A DNA stretch of 64,000 nt from Timema cristinae (GCA_039000515.1 JBCFYV010000935.1:59558346-59622345), one strand, 5' to 3'; positions 32,461 to 43,888 are shown, counted from the stretch's first letter. Notes: generated from the sequence alone by a model not told the origin. A program made the numbers and translations.

Positions 32461-32724
32461 AAGAACGAATTAGGCAACAAAAATTAATTCAATTAAAAAT
32501 TGATGGCAGTAGAATTATATATATAAAGATTGGTGCAATGATTTTAAATGTATTTGGTATTTATTTAAATGGATACTAATATTAATAATGACTCAATTTG
32601 TGGAAAGATTGTCCAGTACTAACTTACAGTTGCTCAGGGGAAGCTCGAATGTACTAATCGCATATCCTTTCAATGTCCCGATGAGATGAGATGACGCTGA
32701 TAGTGAGTATGAGGGTGTGGAACC

Positions 32725-32885
32725 AGTAGAAACACTTAAACCTAACTTAGCCTAACCAACCAAACTCTGGTGACCGTTGCGGTAATTTCCCTTTCGGGAA
32801 AGTACCTAAAATATCAGCCGGGAATCGAACCAGGGAGCCCTAGGCTCGTAACCAGGTTCACTGACCACTACATAATGGGGTCGGT
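32725..32885 (-). mobile_element. tRNA-headed SINE, minus strand
   Basis: In reverse complement: CCATTATGTAGTGGTCAGTG (A-box area), CGAGCCTAGGGCTCCCTGG, TTCGATTCCCGGCTGATATT (B box), then GGTACTTTCCCGAAAGGGAA. The head is tRNA-like. The body is short and does not match SINE1-5. Confidence 0.55.
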
Positions 32886-32941
32886 TATTTAAATTGATTA
32901 AAACTACTCACTCTAAGGTTGACATAAAACAAGGACACACA

Positions 32942-33240
32942 TAAAAAAACTCCATGGCGTAAACCCACAATCAAACTGTCTTCTGTTGGCGAAATTAGTG
33001 CCACTTCTGCAAATATAAGGGGTCATGTTGTCAGCACAGCAAACCCTGCGGCCGTTAATCTCAGTTTTCTATATCGGAGCCGCTACTGTTTCATTCAAAT
33101 ATCTCATCTCTCCTCATGAGACTGAGTTGACCACGTTACAGACCCACTGCTTCACAGAGATTCTGTAAGTGCCGGGGATCTAACCCAGGTCCTCTGGATC
33201 AGTAGTCAGGAACTCTGACCACTTGACCACAGAGGCGGGC
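32942..33240 (-). mobile_element. SINE3, minus strand, full length
   Basis: The head is at the right: CCCGCCTCTGTGGTCAAGTG...GGATCCAGAGGACCTGGG in reverse complement, with a B-box-like GGTTAGATCCCCGGCAC. The body contains AACTGAGATTAACGGCCGCA. The 3' end at the left is TTACGCCATGGAGTTTTTTT. It matches the copies at 28152 and 37095. Confidence 0.8.
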
Positions 33241-33598
33241 AACATCAATATACACATACAGGCATTGAATCAAATATCCGCAATATTTTATTGAGCGCTT
33301 TTCATAAGTAGTCGCCTATTGTCAAGGGTAAATATTGGTTGGACGTGTGTTTAAACTCTTGCCATTAATAATCTAATTTTAATAGATGACTGTGACGATG
33401 GTTGAAGCCTGTAATACCCTAATCACCTGATTGATGGTATCCCCCACCTCCCTTCCTACCCCAGCCGGAAGTTGAAGAGTGGTGGCTAGGACCAACCCGC
33501 CCAAAGAGAAGCAAAGTGTTTTCAGGACACTGACGTTGCCTGTTTGTAACGTCACGCCAAGTCAAGCGAGGATTCTCCATATTCATTATCATTCATAA

Positions 33599-33870
33599 TT
33601 ATTAGCACCACGTCTTACTACCCGTTCGGGCTTTACGCACTTACGCTAATGTATAATGGTAGGGTGATTGTGAGATGAAATGGAGGACCTACAGTTTAAC
33701 GTGCGATCCGAACCATGGTGGAGGCCTGGCATTCCCCACATTCACAAGATGTCTTGTCAGAGGTGAAGGAAGTGAGTGGTAAGCAGATAAATCTGTCCCG
33801 GGACCGAGGATTGAACCCCAGACCCCCAGCACAGAAGTCCGACACCTTAACTCTAGACCACCAGGTTACT
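33599..33870 (-). mobile_element. SINE2, minus strand
   Basis: The tail GCCCGAACGGGTAGTAAGAC is at the left and the head AACCTGGTGGTCTAGAGTTA at the right. All body blocks are present. TAA units are only two or three. Confidence 0.9.
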
Positions 33871-34150
33871 CTCTTCCATATTAATGTTTTAATGTTTGTT
33901 TCGGTGACATTTGATTTGCTGAATTTTCAAGATGTAACATTGTAACAAAAACTACAAGCTCTTTAAATAATTTAAAAAATAGTCTTATATTGTCACAAAA
34001 TTGTTTTTTAATCTTGTGTTAATTTTTTAGTAAACGTACTTTCTTTAAATCGTTTTTAGCTTAGGCTAATTGGTTTACTCATGAAAATGGCCTGTAAGAA
34101 TCTTCCTGCCAGAATGTAAGTTAAAAAAAGTTCGTGGTAGCGTAATATAT

Positions 34151-35006
34151 CTATCTAGAATAGTGAACAAGGAAAATATAACTTTGAAACGCAAGTCAAT
34201 GTACAGAACTGTACAGTACATTCGAAAATAGTAGAGTGAGTGTAACAACTTGTCAGCGGAAGAGGGTGATGAACAAGAGTGAGCTGCTAATATTTCTCTC
34301 TCTTTCTTTCTATTTAGTGCATTGGCGTCTATGTGTGAAAGTGATTAAACTACTTAAAATTGCGTCAAAATTAAGATGCAACCCAATTCAGATTTACCGA
34401 GTAGGCAAAGTTGTTAAGAAGCGTAAAACCCGAACGAAAAATAAGTACTAAAAAAAAATCATAATAATAGATTTTTTATTATTTTCATAAAACAAATTAT
34501 AACATCTACAACAAGCCACGTTGTGTAGTTGCTCAGTGCACCTAGCTACGAGCTTAGGGGTCCCGGGCTCGATTCCCGCTATCTAGAATAGTGAACAAGG
34601 AAAATATAACTTTGAAACGCAAGTCAATGTACAGAACTGTACAGTACATTCGAAAATAGTAGAGTGAGTGTAACAACTTGTCAGCGGAAGAGGGTGATGA
34701 ACAAGAGTGAGCTGCTAATATTTCTCTCTCTCTCTTTCTATTTAGTGCATTGGCGTCTATGTGTGAAAGTGATTAAACTACTTAAAATTGCGTCAAAATT
34801 AAGATGCAACCCAATTCAGATTTACCGAGTAGGCAAAGTTGTTAAGAAGCGTAAAACCCGAACGAAAAATAAGTACTAAAAAAAAATCATAATAATAGAT
34901 TTTTTATTATTTTCATAAAACAAATTATAACATCTACAACAAGCCACGTGGTGTAGTTGCTCAGTGCATCTAGCTACGAGCTTAGGGGTCCCGGGCTCGA
35001 TTCCCG
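34151..35006 (+). repeat. 428-bp tandem duplication, about 99% identical
   Basis: Unit 1 is 34151-34578 and unit 2 is 34579-35006, starting CTATCTAGAATAGTGAACAA. I count only a few differences (CTTTCTTT/CTCTCTTT, CGTTGTG/CGTGGTG, GCACCTAG/GCATCTAG). Each unit contains a SINE1-type tail (ACCCGAACGAAAAATAAGTA) and the head of a SINE6. The breakpoint falls inside the SINE6 B box (CTCGATTCCCG). The 71-codon ORF in each unit is identical and probably not a gene. The duplication is either recent or an assembly artefact. Confidence 0.95.
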
Positions 35007-35212
35007 GTTGGTGCCTTGGATATTTTTAATAATAATTAACTATCATCACATCATCTGATTGTGGGTACGAGGTGTTAGACACCCTCCATGGTGTACTCTG
35101 GTCAGCGCTCTTGTGACGCCATGTGTGTCTACACATAAGGTGAACGAACCTAGATGTTATATCCCTCCCGGTCACATATTCCATACGATAAAAAAAACTA
35201 CGATCTAGATAC
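34943..35212 (+). mobile_element. SINE6 (tRNA-headed)
   Basis: The head GCCACGTGGTGTAGTTGCTC...GAGCTTAGGGGTCCCGGGCT with B box GGGCTCGATTCCCGGTTGG. The body runs CATCTGATTGTGGGTACGAG...ACACCCTCCATGGTGTACTC. It ends ATACGATAAAAAAAACT. A head-only copy precedes it in the other half of the 428-bp duplication. Confidence 0.6.
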
Positions 35213-35508
35213 TAGTGACTAATTAGTTTGAGAAAACGCAGCCCCTGTTTTGCAACCCTACGCGCAATCATCGTTGGTGGCGAGCACTATAGCTACATCA
35301 ATTCACGTGGTTTCGTGAAGGGAGGGAAGGGAGGGTAAGGGAGTAATTAGCACCAGGGAGCAGTCAATGGTCTCGGGGCAAAGCTGAGTACAGCTACTCT
35401 ACGTGTTTGTTAACAAATACACCCTCTCAACTTAATTAGTATGTAGCACCATAAAGAGACTTGCGTTAGGGGGGTGAAGGCTTGCACTAGATTGTGTGTG
35501 TGGCTATA

Positions 35509-35560
35509 TGTATATATATATATATAAAACCTGCTTTGGAGGTTATATTATATATATATG
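35509..35560. repeat. (TA)n microsatellites
   Basis: Two TATATA runs separated by CCTGCTTTGGAGGTTATAT. Overlapping ORFs on both strands here are composition artefacts. Confidence 0.85.
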
Positions 35561-36128
35561 CCCTGGAGGTAATTAATGTTAAATTGAGTTTCGGGCTTGT
35601 AAATTGCATACAATCATCTGTTCCCGACAAAAACCCGAAAAGCAGGTGGGGGATGACGAGGGGGTCGAAGGAGGGTATCCCATTAAGATGTCTGGTGACG
35701 CGGAAATCGCCCAAGGTTTTCCTTAAATCTATTTTTTTATCTACCTCTTGATCCTTTGTCGAAACGTTCATATGACGTCACAGCTTAAGCTTACATAAAG
35801 CTAATTAAAATCTCACTCACGGAAAATGTTACTCGCCTCATTTCTACGCTGTGTATGCCGTTCTGCGTGTCTACTTTTGTTTCTCCGCCCCACCCCTCCC
35901 TCCTTTCAACCCTTGTTTGTAAACTGATATTGCGTATTCATATAGTGTACACACTTCTAAGGGCGCCCCCCCCCCCTCCGACACACACCCATATGTGCAT
36001 ACAAACACATCTTCTTTATTTTTATTTTGACGATTTACGTCGCGTTTTTGTGTGTTAAAATGTTTAAAAGAACAGTGGGTGAAATATTACGTGTACGTTA
36101 AAAAACTTACTCATGCACTGAAGTTGCT

Positions 36129-36478
36129 AAGTTGTACGGTGTTGACTTAAGGGGGCCGCCTATAGGTAAAGGCGCGTTCTCACGAGTAACTAATAATAAT
36201 CACGATTGTCTTTGGAACCATCGTTTGCATTATTATAAAAATAAATATTCGCGGGAAAATGCTTTGAGATGTATAATAAAAGAAATGGACATTTCTGACG
36301 TAAAAAACAAAATTAAGATAATTAGAACTATGTACAAAAAAGAACATTTATTGGTGTGCAAATAAAAAAAAAATATTGGGAATGGAGGAATTATATGTCC
36401 CCAAACTGTTTTGGTATAAAAGAGCAGATACATTTCTGAATGGTGTTACAAATACAAGAAATACGTCATCAAATTTAG
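36129..36478 (+). pseudogene. MADF-domain protein remnant of a PIF/Harbinger element
   Basis: It reads CLWNHRLHYYKNKYSRENAL, IKEMDISDVKNKIKIIRTMY, KKE, which is the three-helix MADF DNA-binding pattern (cLWn...yKnk..R..A...i...vk.KIk.lRt.Y..E). After a frame change near 36366 it continues EELYVPKLFWYKRADTFLNG, matching the domain's C-terminal part. It lies tail-to-tail with a Harbinger transposase only 50 bp away. Harbinger elements carry a second gene for a Myb/SANT- or MADF-like DNA-binding protein that assists the transposase, so this is most likely that gene, now broken. Confidence 0.75.
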
Positions 36479-36528
36479 TAAATACACTTTATTTTTTAAA
36501 GTAACTTTACATTAACTTGTAATAATAA

Positions 36529-37025
36529 TTATTTATCATCATCCTGTTGCCACGGAACAGCACCTTCTCCCGAAAAATATTCTGCGTATATTCATTGCGC
36601 ACAGTCGACGCTGATCTGGTGTAGTTACGACCCCCTAAATTAACTTGCAAATTAACTAAACCATTAACTTGAGTATTCTGTGTTCTCCAAGAACCGAGTA
36701 TTCTGTGTTCTCAAGAACCTGGTATAGTGCACCGCGTATTAATATCTTCAGTATCAAAGGAGCCTGCAGGTGTATATCCTTCACTCGAACTCATTTTTAA
36801 CCAGTTATGTAATGCTAATGCTGCTTTGACAATTTTGTCCACTGAAGTAAAACTGTTATAGTTCGTTCGAAAACTCTGAATCTAGAAACCAAAATTCTGA
36901 ATGCATTTTCAACTATGCGGCGAGCTCTTGACAAGCGTTAGTTGAAAATTTTTTAGTTTTTTCGATAAATTAGTACTTCTCTCGAATGGTTTTAAAATGT
37001 TTGTTCCTAAGGGAAAAGCATCATC

Positions 37026-37028
<3 letters not shown>
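36529..37028 (-). pseudogene. PIF/Harbinger transposase C-terminal remnant
   Basis: The minus strand reads ADDAFPLGTNILKPFERS (second catalytic Asp region), then after a frame change RLSRARRIVENAFRILVSRF (the HSRxRxxVE catalytic Glu region), then KIVKAALALHNWLKMSS. After another change it ends EYFSGEGAVPWQQDDDK and a stop. These are hallmarks of the DDE_Tnp_4/Harbinger family. At least three frame breaks and an in-frame stop make it dead. The 5' two-thirds, with the first catalytic Asp, is missing, cut exactly at a (CT)n microsatellite. Confidence 0.85.
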
Positions 37029-37067
<39 letters not shown>

Positions 37068-37092
37068 ATACATATATATATATATATATAAT
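37028..37092. repeat. (CT)n then (TA)n microsatellite
   Basis: About 19 CT units followed by ACATACATATATATAT. The Harbinger transposase stops where it begins. Confidence 0.95.
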
Positions 37093-37094
37093 TT

Positions 37095-37412
37095 ACATTT
37101 CAACTCAATGGTGTCAGATCGCAATTTAGCCATAAAGAACAAGTGGCCAGCGTCTGTTGACAAAGATAGTACCAATTCCGGTGGATATAGGGTATCATGT
37201 CGTCAGCACAATTAACTATCCGGCCGTTAATCTCAGTTTTCTATATCGAGCCACTACGTTTTCTATCCAGTAGTCTTCATCTGTACTCACGAAGCTGAGT
37301 TGACCCCGTTTAAAAACACGCTGTTTCACATAAAGTCTGTAAGCGCTGGGGATTGAACCAGGGACCATTGTATCTATAACTACAAACTCTTACCACAATA
37401 CCACAGAGGCAG
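37095..37412 (-). mobile_element. SINE3, minus strand
   Basis: In reverse complement: head CTGCCTCTGTGGTATTGTGG...AGAGTTTGTAGTTATAGATA with B box CTGGTTCAATCCCCAGCGC. The body has GAAAACTGAGATTAACGGCC and GGATAGTTAATTGTGCTGAC. It matches 32942-33240. Confidence 0.8.
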
Positions 37413-37439
37413 TCTATTTACTCACTTAAATGCTCATTA

Positions 37440-38060
37440 AAGATGTTTAAGGAGACAGGTGTGATTTTATTTATATATACAAATTCTTTTTTGAACAGTG
37501 ATTAAAATAACTTGACTAACAAGATAACATCACTGAATCCTACGATTAATTTCAAGTTTCTCACTGCGTACATTCTAAATTCTTTTGGTTATTTACTGGT
37601 GCAATTTAAACTAAATCACTAATGAGAAATGTTACTGCTTTAAGTGTGCTTCCAAGGAGGAAGACATTCCTAAAGCGACGAGGACTGGTGTGTGCGAATG
37701 ACGTCACTCTATTACTCGCTGCTCTGTGGCGACTGTCATTTTGTTGGTCCATTAACCTCGAGCTCCCTCTCGAAAATAATTTTTACAATATACTTATTAC
37801 TACTAGACTAAGCATCGAATCTACAGCCAGCAGGACCAGCAATTTACTCTTACCCGTGACACTTTTTGCCTTTAATTACGTAACAGTGTGTAACATTCGT
37901 AGTTCACGTTCGTTGATGATGATATTCTGTGGTGGGTAGAATGTAAATAAGATTAAATTTCTAGTTTAAAAATTACATTAATAACCAATGAAATATCTTA
38001 AGAAATATAAAGAAATACAAAATGTATTCTATAGATTATTTAGCAATAAAATGTATAAAT
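37440..38060. other. No gene seen
   Basis: The 105-codon + ORF at 37622-37939 is the longest here. It has no domain, repeat or signal that I recognise, and no codon bias distinct from its surroundings. Confidence 0.45.
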
Positions 38061-38062
38061 CC

Positions 38063-38315
38063 TACTTCAGTGGTCGAATGGTGTAAGGTGTCACTCTCAC
38101 AAATAAACTGGACTGACGATGACTAGGAGATTAGGGGCTCGAATCCTGGTTGGATGTACAGAGTGTGTTTTTTTCTAAATGATTTTCCACTCTTCCAAAA
38201 TAAAAATCCGGGTAAACATATCAATTCAACCCTCCTATTCCCTTACACATTAGTGTAATTAGTGCATAAACGTATAACCCGAACAGATAGTAAGACGTAG
38301 TGACAAAAAAAAAGT
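38063..38315 (+). mobile_element. SINE1, plus strand
   Basis: The head CTACTTCAGTGGTCGAATGG, B box GGGGCTCGAATCCTGGTTGG and tail AACCCGAACAGATAGTAAGA then CGTAGTGACAAAAA. Moderately diverged. Confidence 0.8.
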
Positions 38316-38761
38316 CTCTAAAGTTTGTGAAAAATAGAAGCTAGTAAATTCTGTAAAGGATCTGCTTATATAATTTGAGCTATTTACATTGTTTGCAAAG
38401 GCTCTGGTGCCTCAAGTGACGTCACGTTTACAAAAATAATATGTTGGTTGCAGCTTGCGCAAGGACAGTGGCTAGGAATGCTCAGTCTAAGAATGATAAG
38501 TATATTATTTGTTCCTGCATGATAATGCGCGTAGTTATATGTGGGTGTATCCCGCACTAAGTCTAACTTTATATCCAACTTTAGTTCCAACCCATGTGTC
38601 AGCCAAAAAAGAACTCTAGTCTTTAAAGGATTTAGTCTTCGTGACTAAGCCTAATGAAGAGCTTAACTTGAAATATGTGCACCCCTTTCTCTTTTTGCTT
38701 TATATAAAGATTAAGCTCCAGATATCGGACGCTTGCTCCTATTTTTGTCGTGAAGAATATT

Positions 38762-39020
38762 TATATTATATTAATTTAGCACCACGTCTTACTACCCGTT
38801 CGGGCTATACGCTTTAAGTACTAATTTCGCTAATGGATTAGGAATTGGGAAGGCTGAATTAGAGGAAGTGAACCCGCATTTGCGTGGAGGGAGAGTGGAA
38901 AACCATTTAGGAAAAACCACCCCAGTTCACCCGACCGAGATTCGAACCTCGATCTCCCCGTCCTCAGCAGTCGAGCTCAACACGACAAGCGCGTTAGCCT
39001 ACTACGCCACCGAGGCGGGT
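38762..39020 (-). mobile_element. SINE1b, minus strand, with 12-bp target-site duplication
   Basis: The reverse complement starts CCGCCTCGGTGGCGTAGTAG...CTTGTCGTGTTGAGCTCGAC, has B box GAGGTTCGAATCTCGGTCGG and ends GTAAGACGTGGTGCTAAATT. GTGAAGAATATT occurs at 38750-38761 and again at 39021-39032, showing retrotransposition by target-primed insertion. Confidence 0.95.
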
Positions 39021-39338
39021 GTGAAGAATATTGTTTAAGGAGTCGTTAAAATATTATATTTGAAGGCAAGGTTTCTCTTAAGACTTATATACTGTTAAAA
39101 ATATGTTGGTCGGTTTCTTTAACGTTAAAAAAAAATTATGTTTTTATATTTTCTTTTTGAAATGCATATACTTTTTTTAAATAATTAATCGAAAAGCTAA
39201 TTATGAGGAAGTTAATTTTATTAAATTCTTCTGAATTAGTTGTATTAACCAGCCTCATTGTACCAGAATGAGTTTCAAACGTTCACAGATAGTCCAGTTT
39301 ACTATCAAATATAATATAAATATCTAACAACCTACTTG

Positions 39339-39604
39339 CGATCTAGGGGTAAGGTGTCAAACTTCTGTGCTGGCGGCCGGGGTTCAATCCTCGGTCCCAG
39401 CACAAATTTATCTGATTGCCAAACCCTTCCTTCACCTCTGACAAGACATCTTGTGAATGTGGGGAATGCCAGGCCTCCACCGTGGTTCGGATTCCACGTT
39501 AAACTGTGGGTCCTTCATTTCATCTCACAATCACCCTACCATTACACATTAGCGTAAGTGCGTATAACCCGAACGGGTAGTAAGACGCGGTGCTAATAAT
39601 AATA

Positions 39605-39635
<31 letters not shown>
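39339..39635 (+). mobile_element. SINE2 with 13-bp target-site duplication
   Basis: Near full length, from GATCTAGGGGTAAGGTGTCA to (TAA)n. AACAACCTACTTG flanks it at 39326-39338 and 39636-39648. The head lacks about 12 nt, so the insertion is slightly 5'-truncated. Confidence 0.95.
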
Positions 39636-39640
<5 letters not shown>

Positions 39641-39891
39641 CCTACTTGTCTTTTGTGTGTGGCAGTTTGACCCATCACGGTTCACTGTCACCAAAACTAT
39701 ATCAAATTAGAACGTTTAACATTCGACTGCCTCCTTTTTGGTAGCTTCTCGTTTTACATTCCTGAGATAACTTATGGCAATACCAAGAGTAACGTGGTAA
39801 TTAGTAAATTAAAATAAATTAAATATTTGAGACAAAATATCACCTTGTCCACAAATTGAGTGCAAAAACAGACGAAATCTTCACCTAAGCA

Positions 39892-40179
39892 AGGTGACCT
39901 GGTGGTCTAGGGGTAAGGTGGTCCGGGGTTCAATCCTCGGTCCCGGCACAGATTTATCTGATTGCCAAACACTTCCTTCACCTCTGAAAAGACGTGTATT
40001 AATCACAACTTGTGAATGTGGGGAATGCCAGGCCTCTACCGTGGTTCGGATCCCACGTTAAACTGTAGGTCCTCCATTTCATCTCACAATCACCCTACAA
40101 TTACACATTAGCGGAGGCGCTTATAACCCGAACGTATAGTAAGACGCGGTGCTAATAATAATAATAATAATAATAATAA
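39892..40179 (+). mobile_element. SINE2 with 12-bp target-site duplication
   Basis: GGTGACCTGGTGGTCTAGGG to (TAA)n, flanked by TTCACCTAAGCA at 39880-39891 and 40180-40191. About 18 nt between the A and B boxes (the TCAGACTTCTGTGCTGGC area) are deleted. Confidence 0.95.
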
Positions 40180-40479
40180 TTCACCTAAGCACGATCATAA
40201 AATAAGATAAACGAACTAATAAAGCATAACAATTCACCAAAGATCATATATAATAAAAATAGGCTATATATGTCACCAGAATGTGTTTATTTTAATAATT
40301 GTTAGGTCGCTGATAAGTGCCAGGCTATCGTTCGATTTTTAGATTTTTCACAATTTAATGATCCCTTTAGGGAATCTTTATTTTGATTGTTATTTTAATT
40401 ATAATTGCTGCCCAAAATAAATTTCTATCATATTGAGAGAAAAAATCTATTAGTCATTTCCCTTTCCTACACCACCCCT

Positions 40480-41205
40480 ATTCTTTTTCAGTTCCCATAT
40501 TCACATTTTGAAATTTTAATATTTAGTTTATGATCTTATATGGTTTATTTATGTGCTTACCAAATTTCTATATCAATTGTATTAATTTAGAGCTATTCCA
40601 TTTTCCGGGCTTCAATTTTGAAATTAGGAATGTTCATATTTCATTCGGCTTTCTGAGAAAATTTATTGACTTACATTTTGAACTTCCATTTAATATCACA
40701 CAAATAATGTTTTTACATTAGCTTTAGGAATCCGGAAGATACCCTTCTTCTCCATTTATTGCTTCTTCATTTTGAAATTTAAGGATCAGACCTTATTAGT
40801 TATTTGGAGGGGTTTATTATTACGGGCTGACAAGTTTCAATCTTCTACCACACTGAAAAATAATTTATTATTTTAGTTTTGAGAATTTTGAAACCCTTTT
40901 TTCACCAACCCCCTTTCTACATAGTAAATATTTAACAATTTATTTTACTATTGAAGTAATCCCTTTATATTCCTGGCTAATTTTAATTTTCTACCTCACC
41001 CTAAAGGTTTTTTTTTACCAACCCTCCCTTTTCCTCCTTCCTTATTTTTTCAATTTAGAATCTTCTGTGGTCTTTATTTATTCTTGTCAAGTTTAAGTTT
41101 TCTACCACATTGAAACGTAGTCGTTTCTATTAATTTTTGAAATCGTAACTCCTCTTGCCCTCATCTGAACAATTCTTTCTTAATTTTTACTTTCTCGCTG
41201 TCTTA
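40480..41205 (+). repeat. Degenerate about 150-170 bp modules (left part of composite R3 repeat)
   Basis: Recurrent blocks such as CAAGTTT.A.TTTTCTACCACA, CTGAAA.A.TA.TT and TTTTGAAACCCTTTTTTCACC recur roughly every 150-170 bp. No ORF. The same modules reappear at 42560-43150 on the other side of the R3 core. Confidence 0.5.
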
Positions 41206-41209
41206 CAGG

Positions 41210-42480
41210 TATAGAAAGTATTGTGATCGTAAAAAAAAATCAATCTCAAGATTTTGATGAATCTTGACGTTTCATGACCCCCCGAATCCAAAAAAGTTGT
41301 TTTTGACTTTCTGTCTGTACCTCCAACTAGAGTCTAAACTATTTTACCGATTGAGCTAAAACTTGGTATCTAGGGTTTTAATATGGTTGCCCCAAAGGGT
41401 TTTTGGAATTGGATATCTAACCATAAAATTAAGGGTAGTTTACCGAAAGGCAAAAAGAGAAAAAGTCGTTTTTCTCAAAATCGGCTCTAACGATTTTGAT
41501 TAAATTTCATTTCTAAACATTTATAAATATTCTAAACAAAATAGCTTCTTTCAATATTTCGATAAAATGACTTTAAGGGCACCGGTCTGATGCGTAAATT
41601 TTCTTTTTTTATATAATATCTCCTAAACTATTTGAGAGATGAAATTACTTATCTTTACAAATATGTGGGTCTCCTTATAATAATAATTATACTATTTATA
41701 AGAAGCATATTTTTATAAACCAATAACTTTCAAGCTATACCTAAATATATATTTTTTAACTTTTCGAAAAGAAAAGGTAAAAGTATTGAGACCGTAAAAA
41801 AAAAAATCTAACTTGTAATGTTGATGGATGTCGACGTCTCAAGACCCCCCAAACCCTAAAAAGTGGTCTTTGCAATTACGTCTGTCTGTGTGTCTGTTTA
41901 AACTTAAAATTAAAAGTAGTTTAAGAAAGGACGAAAAAAAGAGAAAAAACCTCTTTTCTCAAAATAGGCTTTAATGATTTTAATTAAAATTCGTATATAG
42001 GTGTTGATTAAGATTATAAATAAACTGGCTATTTTCATTTTACCATGAAAATGAATTTTAGGGTACTTTACAGAAGCATAAACTTCCGTATGCTCGCAAC
42101 TATTTGAAAAGTAAGTCTCTAAAAGCTTATGTTGTTTTACCTTAAACCTCTTGGGAGAATTTTGTACAACAATGATCGATATCAATTTTAGACTCAATAG
42201 TCAATAATTTACATTTTTAATTGGTCAAAATTTATAAATGAGGAATTTAATAGCAATGCGATGGCATGAAAATTTGCAACACCTAGTAAAATGTATAAAA
42301 TTTTAACCGGAAGTTGAAATTTTAATACGAATTGTCGACCCTTGTGTATTCCAACATTGATCTTTTTTTATCGGCCCAAACATACAAATGAAGACATTAA
42401 TTCTTTAAAAACAAAGTTATAAAATTTAAAACCGGGACTAAAAAAAAGTTTTACATAAGTATAGTGCAATTTATGCTTGG
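41210..42480 (+). repeat. R3 dispersed repeat, two tandem copies
   Basis: Copy 2 (41210-41560) and copy 3 (about 41775-42010) both run GTATTG.GA.CGTAAAAAAA, GACGTTTCATGACCCCCC, TCTGTCTG, TTAAGGGTAGTTTA, AAAAGTCGTTTTTCTCAAAA, ATTTTGATTAAA. Copy 3 lacks the middle. Together with 31322-31690 this makes a family of at least three. No ORF over 100 codons is present. Confidence 0.65.
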
Positions 42481-42559
42481 GTTTGCTAGTGTATATTATT
42501 TCGTGACACATATATTACGAGTTTTGACTAGATATCTCCATTTTCAAACAATAGAGCGA

Positions 42560-43150
42560 GAAAGTCCGTGTGGAGTTCCACACCATTTATTTTAATTATA
42601 AAATAAATATGGTTATCTGGAGTTGTCCTTATACCCTGCCTATCGAATTTAAGTTTTCTACCATACCTAAAAGTGTGTTTTTCTATTTCTATACAGCCCC
42701 TCTCCCTTCCTCCATTTCCCAAAGTTCCATTTAAAGTTTAACATTTTCAGCTCTTAATAAAATTGGATTTTTTTATCTGCTTGCCGAATTTCAATTCTCT
42801 ACGCCGTAGGTAAATAGTTGTTTACTTGATATTTTGAACCCCACTCCAACCCCCTTTAATAAATTTCAAACGTTAAATTGGGTTGGTTATCTGGAGTTGT
42901 CTCTCAACCTGTCTGTAAATTCTAATTTTCTACCTTATTTAAAAACTCTTTTTGTTTAATAATAGGATCCCCATCCTCCATTTTCCTAGCCCTAATTTGT
43001 ATTTTCCAAATTTTAGATTGTTCTGGTTATATGAGGTAGTCCCGATACCTTCCTGGCAAGCTAAATATCAAGCTTACAGGTCCTTTAGGGGATGAAATTT
43101 TAAAATACTTAAAAAAAACCTCACCCAATTCTAGAATGGAACCTTTATTT
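42560..43150 (+). repeat. Degenerate about 150-170 bp modules (right part of composite R3 repeat)
   Basis: GGTTATCTGGAGTTGTC occurs twice (near 42610 and 42885), each followed by TTTTCTACC..A and a C-rich stretch (TCCCTTCCTCCATTT, CCCCATCCTCCATTT). It continues the module pattern of 40480-41205. Confidence 0.55.
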
Positions 43151-43259
43151 TAAATTTCAAGGCTTTATGTCCGCTGGCTCAAACGATATATCAGCGAATA
43201 ACAACTTTTTCTCTTCGTTTAAAAAGTTTATCATCTAACACTGTTATACTCATGAGAGA

Positions 43260-43345
43260 TATTCAACAACTGTTGGTATCACCGTGTGAAGAAAATACAG
43301 AGCTCTATGTTTCTACTGGAGCAATATTTATTTATTTCGCAAGAT
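43260..43345. mobile_element. MITE right-half fragment
   Basis: ATATTCAACAACTGTTGGTA, TCACCGTGTGAAGAAAATAC and GCAATATTTATTTATTTCGC match the right inverted repeat of the MITE at 5187-5429. The left half is absent. Confidence 0.75.
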
Positions 43346-43632
43346 AAGCTGTAGCACTCGCCGAACTCCCTTCAAGATTTAAACGCAACCTGCCATACGA
43401 CACTGTCACAAAGGTAGCCTATTAAAACATCTCACGGCGTTATCTTGTTTTTATTACCAATTTAATCTATTCACTATAATAGGACAGGACTAAGAGTTTG
43501 AACTTTAAGATAGCTCTTCCTTATTGGTATTAACATCGGATGGGGAGCTCTTTTGTCTAGATAAGATAACCACAGTGTACCTGTTTGAGGTTTTTATATA
43601 TGACCATGTGATCAGTATTATATTGTTATTGT

Positions 43633-43888
43633 TATTAGCACCGCGTCTTACTACCCGTTCGGGTTATACGCACTTACGCTAATGTGTAATGGTAAGGTGA
43701 TTGTGAGATGAAATGGAGGACCTACAGTTTAACGTGGGATCCGAACCAAGGTGGAGGCCTGGCATTCCCACATTCACAAGATGTCTTGTCAGAGGTGAAG
43801 GAAGGGTTTGGTAATCAGATAAATTTGTGTCGGGACCGAGGATTGAACCCCGGACCCAAGCACAGAAGTCCAACACCTTATCCCTAGA
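43633..43888 (-). mobile_element. SINE2, minus strand, 5' end eroded
   Basis: The tail is at the left (GTTATTAGCACCGCGTCTTA), the body complete. At the head only ATCTAGGGATAAGGTGTTGG remains before the sequence diverges. Confidence 0.9.

Noticed and set aside
34236..34879. Two identical 71-codon ORFs as a duplicated gene pair
   Set aside because: They are identical only because the 428-bp unit is duplicated. They end inside a SINE1-type tail and show no protein family.
36529..37028. Host gene related to HARBI1
   Set aside because: Several frame breaks, an in-frame stop and a missing 5' part show a dead transposon rather than a domesticated gene.
37622..37939. 105-codon ORF as a gene
   Set aside because: No recognisable domain, signal or repeat, and it lies in ordinary AT-rich DNA between SINEs.
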